From: Diaporthe sp. PMI_573
Lineage: Eukaryota > Ascomycota > Sordariomycetes > Diaporthales > Diaporthaceae
Assembly (NCBI GenBank): GCA_021399435.1
Contig: JAJTUP010000113.1
Coordinates: 62,001 to 126,000 of the forward strand
DNA length: 64,000 nucleotides
Reading direction: 5' to 3'
In this document: one piece after another, positions 10,891 through 20,799 of the stretch
Position numbering within the stretch: position 1 is the first letter of the stretch
Layout of the letters: each line of letters begins with the position of its first letter
Program-made: the position numbers and the translations under genes
The notes under the pieces: model-generated
What the model was told of the DNA's origin: nothing
Database searches by the model: none
Seen by the model: only the letters and a program-made list of their open reading frames with translations

Positions 10891-11598
10891 TCAGAAACCA
10901 CCGGAGACTGCAGCAATCTTGGAGTGACGACATGGAGTCTCTCGGCTATGATCACCGTCAGGAGTGCTCTCAAGGCTGACTTCTGCTACAGTATTCCACC
11001 ACAAGTCGCTTAACCAGATATCCTCGTCTAACAATACCACATCAAGGTCAAGGCGATCCACAATTTGTGCGTCTAGAAAACCACAGCAGGACTGCTGGTC
11101 CAGGTCAGGTGCTGAATGTAGGGTTGACCAACAGCTAACCGGCGGTTTCCGTTGTCGTCCGGACTGATTGTGTGTGAGATATTGGTCAACCCAGGATGTA
11201 AAGTCATCACCGACTCCATCTTTGAGATACACCGCGCTGGGTGGTTCCGGAGGTGGGCTAGGCTGCCGGCATAAGATAGCTTTCGCTGTCTCACCCGGCG
11301 TCACAGGAGGCGATATAGCGGCTTCTTCGACAAAGGTATCGCAAGAGGGGATCTGAAGGTCCATGGCGGCAGTCGGCTCTTGGTGTGGTATCGGTCTGGA
11401 GAGTTGTTGGGGAAGAGAAGTTGGAATGAGACGAGGCAGCTGCCTCGTGAGGGAGCTGGCTGCCTTAAGTACTGGAGACCGGCAGAACCAGGCGAGCCAG
11501 TCTGAGGTCGGAGAGGGCTTATTGAACCGGGCCAAGCGAAGGACCTGTTTGAACCCTTGTTTGGCAACATCTACAGCAAGCCCGCTTGTGGATCCCAT
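10891..11598 (-). CDS. Unrecognised protein, 235 aa
   Basis: An uninterrupted minus-strand frame of 235 codons with ATG at 11598 and a second in-frame ATG about 80 codons later before DLQIPSCDTFVEEAAISPPV. The N-terminal part is basic; the second half is acidic with short conserved-looking stretches such as DDFTSWVDQYLTHNQSG and DLDVVLLDEDIWLSDLWW. The Asp/Trp-rich C-terminal half and Pro-rich middle could belong to a lineage-specific regulatory protein. No known domain, signal peptide or membrane segment. Whether it is a real gene is uncertain; length and composition favour it over chance. Confidence 0.4.
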   Translation of the reverse strand: MGSTSGLAVDVAKQGFKQVLRLARFNKPSPTSDWLAWFCRSPVLKAASSLTRQLPRLIPTSLPQQLSRPIPHQEPTAAMDLQIPSCDTFVEEAAISPPVTPGETAKAILCRQPSPPPEPPSAVYLKDGVGDDFTSWVDQYLTHNQSGRQRKPPVSCWSTLHSAPDLDQQSCCGFLDAQIVDRLDLDVVLLDEDIWLSDLWWNTVAEVSLESTPDGDHSRETPCRHSKIAAVSGGF

Positions 11599-11769
11599 TG
11601 GGGCTGAAGGTCATTTGGCGGCCTCCCTCGGTGCTGCCACGGAGGAAACTAAATCGGCTGCAGCCTCGGAAGAGGTGATGTCCATATCACCCCGCCAAGC
11701 CAGACCTTCCTGGACCTGGTCGAGGACCCGGAGCCCATTAAATCCCCTGATGGTACCGAGGGTTTTATA

Positions 11770-12087
11770 CAGCAAGGGCATCCTTTGCCGGAGGTAATCC
11801 CTGGTGAGCCCGACACAGCCTTTGTCGCGAGGAAAGGCGCTGAGCTCGAAGAGGCCTTCCAGGCCGCCGGCCCTGACACCATTGCAGCCTTCATCGCCGA
11901 GCCAGTTATGGGCGCAGCGCTTGGCTGTATGGCAGCGCCACTGGGGTACTTCAGGGCAATAAAGGCGATATGCGAGGAGCATGGGGCGCTCCTGATTCTA
12001 GACGAGGTCATGTGCGGCATGGGCCGCACAGGCACTTTGCACGTGTGGGAACAACACGCCAGAACCCCTTCTTCTCTGGCACGATAG
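11770..12087 (+). pseudogene. Class-III aminotransferase fragment
   Basis: About 100 codons match the middle of fold-type-I class-III aminotransferases: GPDTIAAFIAEPVMGAALGC, then GYFRAIKAICEEHGALLILD, then DEVMCGMGRTGTLHVWEQ. The Asp of LILDEVMCG contacts the PLP pyridine nitrogen in this family. The fragment stops at 12085-12087, before the PLP-binding Lys region (usually followed by GLGGG), and the N-terminal third is absent. It is therefore a fragment of about 100 of about 450 residues and inactive. Open sequence upstream (about 11690-11770) is in frame but not recognisably aminotransferase. Confidence 0.8.
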
Positions 12088-12099
12088 CCGGTAACTCAT

Positions 12100-12764
12100 C
12101 ACTTATAACGGCGGTAGAAGGGGGCAGCATGATCTTGTGGGTGCGTTGTCTGGCTTTCGATGCTAACGAGTTTGGCTTGGCGCGTGGTCTCTTCATTTGC
12201 ATCATAGTGGCCTGTTTATCCACAAAGCCCGATTTGAAAACCTGGCAATCAGGTAGGGCAACAAGCACGGGCTTTCTCATATTCCGCGGCACCGTTTGTC
12301 AAATCTCATCGAAAATGGGTCCAAGACTCTCCATCTTATGGGCCGTAGAGAGCGCAGACCGGCAAGTCGTCACTCTCAGCTGCAGCTTCTCGTCGGTGGC
12401 CTGCCCAGTTGGCCAGCCGTTCCGATTCCTCATCTAACTCCCCCGCTGGTATAAGGTAATTCCAACCCATAGCTTCTCGTCGGCGCGTCGCCTATTCTAG
12501 CCCCCGTTCCTGTTCCTCATCTAACTCCACAAGGCCATTCCAACCCACAGCGTCTCGTCGGCGGTTGGCCCATTCGAGCTGCCGTTCCGACTCCCCATCG
12601 AGTTTGAAGACCGTTGTTGGCGATGAGCGCCGCCGTTTGCACCACGTAGGCCTGTCCAACTCGTCGTCGGTGACATCGTCGTATTCAATAGAATCCCGAG
12701 CCTGGGAGATTTGTGAGGCTGATCTTTTCCGTGACGCACTTCGGGTCTGGGGTGCCAGACTCAA
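12100..12764 (-). pseudogene. Decayed unrecognised protein with about 27-residue tandem repeats
   Basis: The minus-strand frame opens at 12764 with a basic, Ser/Arg-rich region, an acidic patch (EYDDVTDDELD), then a repeat beginning LD(G/E)E(S/Q)ER and containing W-A-x-R-R-R-(D/E)-A-x-G-W-N. Three copies follow one another (about 12585-12530, 12530-12445 and 12445-12385). In copy 2 the conserved Trp codon is TAG (about 12503). After copy 3 a coherent basic tail (RPRAKPNSLASKARQ) continues in another frame with a TGA between. So the gene has at least two stops and one frame change. Family unknown. Confidence 0.45.
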
Positions 12765-13000
12765 ATTACTTTCCCACTTGTATTTACAGGCAGCTGCGTC
12801 TGATTACAATGCTGCCGTCGCTGACATATTGCCTTGCTGCCCCTTAACACGTATTGTGACTAGACAGGTTTTCTCGAGAAACGGTCGCAATAAAGGAAAG
12901 ATGCTCCAGGCAAAACGGGCAAAAAGATATTCACGGGAGCTTTTGTACTGCCTGGAGTACTCGTTGCCCATATCCTGGAAACACAATGCCTGGTTGTGAT

Positions 13001-13211
13001 TGTGGCGGTTGTCACCACTAGACGGGCTGACACCACCACAAGGTGCTGGCAGGTGCTGGTCCCTGCCACAGGCACGGACCACGGTTATTAAACTTCTCCA
13101 CGCGTCGCACACCGCGAGTTTCTTTCCTTCCTTCTTCTCTCCTTAAGCTTAGAATCTTCGTACATAGTGCCAATACAACAGCTTCCAAGCTGGACATTGC
13201 TGGCCGTGACA
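13001..13211 (+). repeat. Solo LTR related to the gypsy element, with 5-bp target-site duplication
   Basis: 211 bp beginning TGTGGCGG and ending GGCCGTGACA. It is directly flanked by GTGAT on both sides (12996-13000 and 13212-13216), a perfect 5-bp target-site duplication. The second half matches the LTR at 3439-3639 (CT-rich stretch, AGCTTAGAATC at 13146, GCTGGCCGTGACA end); the first half differs. It arose from recombination between the two LTRs of a full element of a sister subfamily (established mechanism). Confidence 0.9.
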
Positions 13212-13574
13212 GTGATACATACATGGATGGCTATATGAATATTCGCACTGATTTTCTTATATTCATATGTCGAGAGGTCAGGGGAAGATGCTGGGCAAAG
13301 ATTGCTTGAGGGCAGATCAGGATCTGAACATTCCGTGCTATGTTACGATTGATACCTAACTACATTGTGATTCCAGTGCGTCTAGCCACCCATCTTATAA
13401 CCTGACCTGCCCATCCCTCATGGATCTCGATGCACGCTGGCCTGAGCGAGGCTCAGCCCTGACTTGGGCGCCACATGGGCCTGAGCGGTGCTGCGGTGCC
13501 TTTCGCCGATACTACGGTGCCCTTCACCGGGCCTCCGACGGGCCCGAAGTGCTTGCCTTCCAACAGTTGATGAG

Positions 13575-13760
13575 GGTCGCGATAACCTCACATCCGAATC
13601 GGTCAGATCCGATATCGATCGGATGGCCTCAAAATATATCGGATATCGATCGGATGGATGAGCCATCCGATCCGAATCTTAATCGGATGGCTGGCAAAAA
13701 ATCCCATCGATCATCTATCGGATCGGATATCCGATTCGGTCAGATCGGATAGCCGACCGA
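13575..13760. repeat. Cluster of GATCGGAT/ATCCGATC words
   Basis: About 185 bp packed with the word CGGAT and its complement ATCCG in both orientations (e.g. GATATCGATCGGATGG twice, and ATCGGATCGGATATCCGAT). Dense short inverted motifs like this are typical of the sub-terminal regions of hAT transposons, so a non-autonomous or truncated hAT end is a plausible reading. Exact ends and a target duplication were not found. Confidence 0.5.
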
Positions 13761-15289
13761 TGGCCTGCTCTGGCCAGTTCGCCTACTAGTGGTAGAATTT
13801 TTACTGCGGGGTTAGCATATGTGGGGCTAAAGTTGAATTTATGGAGCCTGCGTGTGTCACTGATAAGCAATGCGCATGCTTATCAGCATCAGCCCCACAT
13901 TTTGAAAACGTTCCCAACTGGGCCTACCGTTTTCTCACCGTTACAGGTTAATCATGCGAACAGAGGCTACACCCCAGGTGTATATTTAATTAAGTTCAAA
14001 ACCCCACTATAAAACAGGTTTCTATTGCAGATGCATGGTCTCAGCCCACTCCATCATGACCCAAAAAAAGAAACGGCGAACAGCTCACCTGCTAAATTGA
14101 GTGCACTCAGCTACGGCTAGCTTCCTTTGTGTTGACAACTTCGGCAGGGTATTGTGTCTTCGTGCTGGCGAGAGTTACTGAACAGATCATAGAGCCGAAA
14201 ATCACCACGAGAACAGAGAAGTCGGCAACTGGCCCGCTGCACAACACATTACTGTGCCTAGATAGGACAATTCCTATCTAGTGCAGAGCCTTGGCCGCCT
14301 TGGCCCAACGAGACACCCTTTACGGCCAAGGTCTTCACTTGAGAATCATGATGATCGCTGGTCGGCGGGGATACGTGGCTCCTACTCTCTAGCCGCGGCA
14401 CAAAAAAAAACATGTGACGTGTGTCTGAGTCATTCTCTGCGCAGGAACCTGAGTCATGGCAACCGACAACAGCGCTGTAGGCTGTGCGCATTAGCTGGAT
14501 TGCTGGACCTCGCCCTGCGCAAGCTGCCATTTGCTAGCAGCCTGCCCCTGTGTACCCCACCTCTCAAAAGATGCCAGCCCTCCATCTGACGACCCACTAT
14601 AAAGCAGGTTTTGCGCAGCAATGTTGCATTAGGCTGTGACCTGTGATGCCCTGGCCCCTCTCTCCCCAGTGTCTGTGTGCTCAGCGCGCAGAATTAGCGG
14701 TGGGTCATGAGTCCGAAATCGATGCCTATTGACTGAACCGAGAATTGAGCAGAATGCCATTCGCCTCTCCCTGTTCTTGCAATGCATCCCGGCGCACAGG
14801 CAACTCTGCCCAATTTCCAAATCGAGTACGAGTCATTTCGTACAACTCATCTTTTCCTTATGACCCACTTTGCGCTAATATCTTGAACTCTTGAACTGCA
14901 GAACCAACTGTTTTACACCCCTGTACGCTGCGCAGCTCACCCACACAGAATATCCCGCATCACCAACAGGATGGCCCACTCGCGTAAATCTCTGCGTAAT
15001 GAGCAAGGCAGAAGCGCGTCACGCAAGTCTGAGTCATTTGCTCCAGCTAGAGCACAGGGGTACCCTGTAGGGGCAAAGGCTTTAGCCATCTGCGCTGGAG
15101 GCAGTGCAAACTGGCAGACTGGGCGGTCTCTGCGCAAAGGTGTCCAAGGCTGCGGAGCAATCAATTCAGGCGGTGTGAGAAGGGGACCCCACTAAGGCAC
15201 AGCATCTTCGGCATGAAGATGAGCAGGCCCACAAATTTGTTGTTGCCTGAAACCTGCCCAACGACTGGCGTGGAGATGCGGTCAGGTGC
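13761..15289. other. Intergenic, no gene recognised
   Basis: Open frames are short and overlap on both strands. Visible structure: a hairpin TGATAAGC...GCTTATCA at about 13860-13885, and an A9 run at 14402. Several diffuse words (GCTGCGCA, CTGCGCAAG) foreshadow the minisatellite that follows at 15290. Confidence 0.5.
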
Positions 15290-15515
15290 AATAGTGCACA
15301 ACCCAGGCATCAGCAGGCGGTGTGTACAAAGGCTGCGCACAGCCATACATTAGGATGGTGTCAAAAGCCAGGCCCCGGCATCAGGGAGGCGATGTAATGT
15401 AAAGGCTGCGCATAATCCTGGCATCAGGATGGAGGCGGTGTGTGTAAAGGCTGCGCACAAATTAGGCATCAAGATGCGGTGTGTGCAAAGGCTGCGCACA
15501 ACCGGGCATTGGTCA
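15290..15515. repeat. Degenerate minisatellite, about 4-5 units
   Basis: Units contain the words GGCATCAGGATG, GCGGTGTGTGTAAAGG and CTGCGCACAA in that order, with unit length varying from about 40 to 65 bp. Five occurrences of AAAGGCTGCGCA-like sequence can be seen between 15312 and 15500. No coding function is apparent. Confidence 0.75.
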
Positions 15516-15800
15516 AGTGTGTGTGGGCACGCAGCATGCATTCTCCCCACACAGGGCCCAACAAGTGATTCGCATCATCATCTCGTTGTTGCCTGAGCCC
15601 ACCGCGCTACTTCAGGCAAAAGCTTACCCACCGCAAACTTTATTAAAGATGTAGTCGTGTCGCTGATAAGCTTGGAGGAGCCCAAGCAATCTAGGTCCAA
15701 CGTCCTCGGCACTCTTCTTCTCTCGTCTTTTTGCGACTCAGTTTCTCTACCTCCATCGTCTTCCCAGTCTCGAACTATACGCCCAGTCAAGCCTACGAGA

Positions 15801-18800
15801 ATGAATGACTCAGAAGACAGTTGGTTTGAAGCTGAAGACCCAATTGGGACCGAAGCTGAAGTCAACGAGTTTGAGCGCTTCCGACAAGATTTTCTCGAGC
15901 GCATCGAACGAATCGAGGCGGCAGGATCTTTTGCAACTAGCGGCACCTTTGATGCTTACCCGAACCCTGGGATTCTGGTAGACGGCGAGCTTGCGCTGCC
16001 ACTATTAGAAGACGGGGCTCGAAAGCTGGCAAGCCGCAGTCACAAGGCTGAAAAGAACAAACAAACGCTGGAGATTGGCGCCAACAGAATCAATTCCAGA
16101 ACCCGGGATGGCTCGAATTTGTGAACAAACTCGTCAAGCGCGTTGCTTGTGAGCTCGGAGTACCATCACTCGACAGCGAGTCCCATATTCGTGCCGAGCT
16201 CCACAAGAGCCTTCTATATGAACCAGGGGCTATATTCAAGGCTCACAAGGAGTAGGCCAAGACGGAGAATGGCAATTTGTGACGATGGTTAACTGTGTAC
16301 AACAGTACGGAGAAGATCCCAGGCATGTTTGAGACGCTTGTCATCTGCCTCCCCTCGAAACACACCGGCGGCATTGTGTGCTTGCAGCATGGGCAAGGCT
16401 CTATAGAACTGTCCACAGCCGAAGATTCCGAGTTCAAATGCTCTTATCTTGCCTGGTACACGGATGTTACTCATGAAGTAAGTATATTATACTTTATCCA
16501 CCCCCGTTCTAAACATGGCGATCTATATGCTAATAAATGCAAAGATCAAGCCTGTTTAGAAAGGACACCGATGGGTTCTGACTTATAACCTCATCTTTCG
16601 TCCTAAGACCTCTTGCCCATCGGCGTCAAGGCTGGAGTCTCAGACTAAAAGCATAGTACAAGTCCTCTCCAGATGGGAAAGCCTGAAGTGTCCGCCAAGT
16701 TTTCTTGCTTATCCTTTTAAGTCTTTCATACAACATGAAAAACTTGACTCTATCTTGCCTAACAGGCCCCGATTACCAGCTTGCTCGCTGTCTTGCTGAT
16801 AGCTGCGCTAAGAGCGGCAAATTCCACATCTTCCTTGGTCAATTCAAGTTATGTAGGAGTTGGCCAAACAATGAGGACTTCAAAGACAGGTCCCAGCAAA
16901 CTCGTATCAGCTATCTTCACCAGGTCTGTGATCTCGAGGGATTTGGACTGTCTCCGGTGAGAGTCAACATGCCAGAGTCCCATTGGTTAGACCGCCCATT
17001 CTATGGAAAGCCCGACATTCGGAAGGGCGGAGAGTATAATAAAGGTGGGCACGAGGATTTTGTGGAAACTTACTGGGATACGGTAAGCTTTCCTAGAATT
17101 GGATGACAATAATGAGTCTGCCGTCACTAAAAGACAATCTCACCAACAGGTCGTTCTAATTGTCCCGGAGAACTTACTGCATGCGCCCCTCTGGCACGGA
17201 AGCTGGTCACGACGCCGTGGGAGCTGTGCTGAAGCATTTGCATACCAACGTCGGCGAAAAGACCAACCCGTTGCCACGCAAGATTTTTGATCACATTTGC
17301 CGCATGGTCTTGGAGGAAGGGTTCGCCACCGAAGAGGAAAACGACGATTACATAGGCCATGTCGCAGTCGCCGCTGCGCGTCTCGGAGACCAGTCTTTCT
17401 TCAGAGAAGCACACGAGCACACCCTCGTATCCTGGGGAGATAGCCGATGGTCTGAATTAGGCGGACTCATTGATATCGAAGCTCCGTCAGTGGACTTAAA
17501 GGAGTAATCCCTGCCCCCGATTCCTCCATACTGTTTGCCCATACCACTAACATGCTCGTCTACTTTAGTATTGTCGAGGCTGCGTACAAATGCGAATTCT
17601 TTCCCAGTATCTACCTGGCTCTGACCCATTTCTTCCACGGGTTCCGCATCCACAATCCCGCCGCGAAAGAGCACGTTAAGTTGGAGTGCGCGAAGCAGTG
17701 GTATAGCGACAGACTAATCGGCCTGCTTGATCGCTACAACGGTCGCGCGGAAGAAGACGATGCTGGCACTATCATGAACATTGTTTTGGGCCATATAATT
17801 CAGAATACGCCAGAACAGCGGTAAGAAGAGCAAGCATATTATTCTTTTGGGGTTATAGCTCTTTGGAAATTGAGTTATTCGATCCCTGGGCACCGATGGA
17901 CTTGTCCTCTGTAGGTAACTCCGAACAGAGATGAGATTGACCAAGCAGTCGAGGGCTTCGTTCAGAAATTCCAAGGAGTCGAAAGTTTTGTGAATGCACT
18001 GGCTGTGGAGATCCTCCTCGAACTATCGCATCCAAAAGGCATACGGTCTATGTTCCTTCATCATCTCTTTCGCCTCGTTCTGGAAACAGCAATATCAACC
18101 TTCAATCTTGAGCTCTGGTATGGATACCTAAAGAGTACACGCCGGAGGGATAATGCCACTCTCCGGGATGAAAAGAGTCCCCGAACAGGCAATGGTGAAC
18201 TTATACGAGCTTTCATCGACTTGGCAGCCGCGTACAGTGAGGACGCAGCCTCCCATATATTATGGAAGATTTCAATGCAGGCTTCCAAAATTACGACAGA
18301 TGCAGTTTCCGGCATTCTGTTACCACTGATTAAGGCACTCCTTCCTTCGGCAGACACGCGCTCTCTGGAAGTTCAGTATTGGTTACAGTTGTTCGTGAAG
18401 GCCTACATCACGCAGAGCGTGAGCAAGGAGCCATCAAAGCCAGTGAACTGGGCTCGCCGAGGGGAGATGCACGAGTGCTCACGGGAAGGTTGTGCATGTT
18501 CACAGGTGAACGCCTTCTTGGAGGACCCCAACGCCAAGGAACAAACGATCGACTTGGGCCCAGATTCCGACCACGTACTGGCTTGGTTTCAGGAATTTGT
18601 CGAAGTCGATTATCTTGGAGCTGGCAAGATCCATTTCACAAAAACCCTAAAACATTGGGTCAAGCGGCATGGCATTTGGGAGCGGGAGGTCGAGAGCGCA
18701 CAACGGAATCTCCGGGATTTGCCACAGGACGAGCTGAAACAAGCCCTCGGCACTCAGTACGGGACGCTGATGGCGCTCGACTTGGTCAGGGTCGACGGGA

Positions 18801-18997
18801 CCACCGCCGCACAAAGCAGCGTCGGCAAACCCTCAAATAACACCAACTTGGATGCACCAAAACGCCCTCAGAACGGAGACCCGGACCACGCCGGACGTGA
18901 CGTTCAGAAGCGCGCGCGGCGCGGCACAGGAGGTACACTAGGGCAAAGGAGAAGCGAAAGACTAAGATTAAATGAAGGACAGGAAAACGAGGGATAG
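15801..18997 (+). pseudogene. Decayed 2OG-Fe(II) oxygenase-domain protein (about 1000 aa family)
   Basis: Starts with an acidic leader (MNDSEDSWFEAEDPIG), then SFATSGTFDAYPNPGILVDG typical of a fungal family with an N-terminal prolyl-4-hydroxylase-like fold. After a frameshift near 16090 the frame gives WLEFVNKLVKRVACELGVP and FKAHK; an intron (16253 to about 16304, GTAGGC...CAACAG) joins this to DTEKIPGMFETLVICLPS, rebuilding the iron-binding HxD. The second His is in AWYTDVTHEV (about 16453-16480), before another intron (GTAAGT...GCAAAG). A TAG soon after IKPV (about 16561) and further frame changes near 16760 and 17170 follow. The last exon (about 17910-18997) is open and carries a Cys-rich ECSREGCACSQVNAFL segment and a basic C-terminus with nuclear-signal-like RRGTGG...RRSERLR. 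Several breaks make it a pseudogene, though exon structure is well preserved. Confidence 0.6.
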
Positions 18998-19177
18998 AGC
19001 TTCGTGTTCTTTTTCTTTTCCTTTTTTCTTTGTTTTTTATTTTATTTTACAAGTCTGCTGTTCTATAATCGCTGTCGCAGCTGGGTTTCCCGATATAGCC
19101 CACGATGAGGTCATAGGCATCATGTTCTTCATAAGGGACCTCCCCATGGCAGTGAAGGATATGCCCGAGGGACCGCC

Positions 19178-19489
19178 GTGGCCGAGGGGCATACTCAAGG
19201 GGCCGCCGTGACGGAGGGGTTTGAAGAACCCGCAGCAACTAAGGCGCTCCGGCCAGCTCTGCGCATCCCCACTTGTCGGTGTTGTCGGATCAGGTTATAT
19301 GACCTACGCTATGAGTGCCAAACCTGTCCTGATGCAAACTTCTGCTCAGGCTGCCGTACAAATTCATCTTATGCACACCCCCTCAAGGCAGTCACCAATC
19401 CTATCGGCTATGAGACGGATTCCGAGAGCTCTAACGGAGACAGCGACGAGGCTGGCGTTGCCATTCATGATGGCAGTTCTCCCCCCTGA
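19178..19489 (+). CDS. Small ZZ-type zinc finger fragment
   Basis: 103 codons. Residues about 33-70 fit a ZZ finger: a C-x2-C-type start (CRCCRIRLYDLRYECQTC), then CPDANFCSGC, and a His-Pro at the end of the motif. ZZ fingers bind two zinc ions and mediate protein contacts, including ubiquitin-like or histone tails. The remainder is acidic and Ser-rich. It stands alone between two decayed genes and is much shorter than usual ZZ proteins, so it is probably a leftover of a larger gene. The ATG is assumed. Confidence 0.4.
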   Translation: MAEGHTQGAAVTEGFEEPAATKALRPALRIPTCRCCRIRLYDLRYECQTCPDANFCSGCRTNSSYAHPLKAVTNPIGYETDSESSNGDSDEAGVAIHDGSSPP

Positions 19490-19672
19490 TGTCGGCCAGA
19501 GCATGTCCAATGCGGCTTGGGGCGCATAGCGGATGCGAGACCCCAACGGGCCTGACGTGAGGTGTGGGTGACGGAACTGCAGTCCGCCTCGTTTGCAAGT
19601 GGAATTCAACAGAGCTTGCTCAGCTGTGGAATCCAGCATGGAGATGATGATCCGATGCGGTTGCAAAGGCAG

Positions 19673-20787
19673 TCATGTGAGCCTCTGCCTCTTCGGTCCC
19701 GGGGCGCCGTCCTCATGCGCATCCTCATATTCCCTGGCAGCACCCAAGCCTCCATCGACATCCGTGGATACGCATCGTTTTTTCTTAAGAGACCGACCAC
19801 GATCTTGTTCTCCGTTGTGCCCATCGGCTGTCTGGAGCAGCCAGCCCTGCCGTATCAGGTCTTCCGCCCTAGCTGGGTCTTTGATCACAATAACGCCGAA
19901 GCGCCAATACGAGCGCCCATCTGCAGGCTCACCTTGTGCGTTAGGGCCGTCGTCTGCACTCCGCTCTTTCTCATCATTACTTTCTTCCTCATCGTCCCAT
20001 TCACTGATAGGCCGAAGAAGCCATCCCTGTTTCGTAAGCGCCTCGGCCTGGGCCGCGCTGTCGATAACCTCGCTCCCACACCACCAAAGTTGTTGCTCCC
20101 CCGCACGCTGTCTGCGCCTTCGGCTGAGTGCGCGCCGTAATGATTTTGACGCCGCTTCATCTTCGCTCACAGGCTGAAGAAGCCACCCCTTCTGCATCAG
20201 AGCCTCGGCCTCAGCCGCATCGTCGATCGCGGGGATTGCCCGTCTTGTATGCAGAGTGATGGGGTTCTAATCCTCGGTCGCAAGTCGGGCTCAGGGTCTG
20301 TATCAGAGTGTGCGTTCCGCTCTCCAGGGCTTGCTGGCTGATTGGGGCGCTGCGGGTTTGAGAATGGGGCTGGCACTTGCGGGCTTGGTTGCTGCTGGTT
20401 CTGTGCGGCCGGGGACTGACCGCTGTCGACGCCGCTGCCGAGAGGTATTCGTGGGATGGGTGTCAAGACCAGCGTCTTCGGGTCAGGGTCCTGGACTAGC
20501 CAACATGACCGCATGTTTTCCAGGCAACACATGTCCCAGTGGTGCCGTAAGGCCTTAGAGTCAATGTTTGCTGGTAGATGTGCCAGCTGTCCGTGATACT
20601 GGGTCAGAATGTCGTAGTCGGCGAAGGCTCGTATGCGTCGTGTCTCGGGGTGGATGGAGATAAGTCGGTCATCAAAGCACTTGTGCAGGTGGCTGAGCGT
20701 AGGCAGCCCGTTCGAGAATCTCTTGTACATCAGCGTTGCGTCGACAAGTATACAGCATATAATAGAGGGAGGAAAATCCGGCATCAA
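19673..20787 (-). pseudogene. HNH-nuclease-family protein with C-terminal GWLL tandem repeats, broken
   Basis: The first piece (20197-20787) has the second half of the fungal HNH_2 domain: NGLPTLSHLHKCFDDRLISI, ETRRIRAFADYDILTQYHG and KALRHHWDMCCLENM, followed by a Pro/Gln-rich linker. The first half with the metal-binding Cys/His pair is missing. A one-base shift near 20235 leads to the second piece (to 19673) with three repeats of about 57 residues, each starting (A/V)I-x-D-x-A-x-AE-x-L and then Q/K-GWLL: AEALMQKGWLLQPVS, AEALTKQGWLLRPIS, AEDLIRQGWLLQTAD. The C-terminus is basic (KKKRC...PKRQRLT), like a nuclear signal. The 5' truncation plus frameshift argue for a pseudogene, but the repeat half is clean. 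Confidence 0.6.
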
Positions 20788-20799
20788 TAACCTGGTTTT

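Noticed and set aside
19562..20177. Two overlapping plus-strand frames of about 190 codons
   Set aside because: Opposite the GWLL-repeat frame, whose repeated peptide pattern shows the minus strand is coding.
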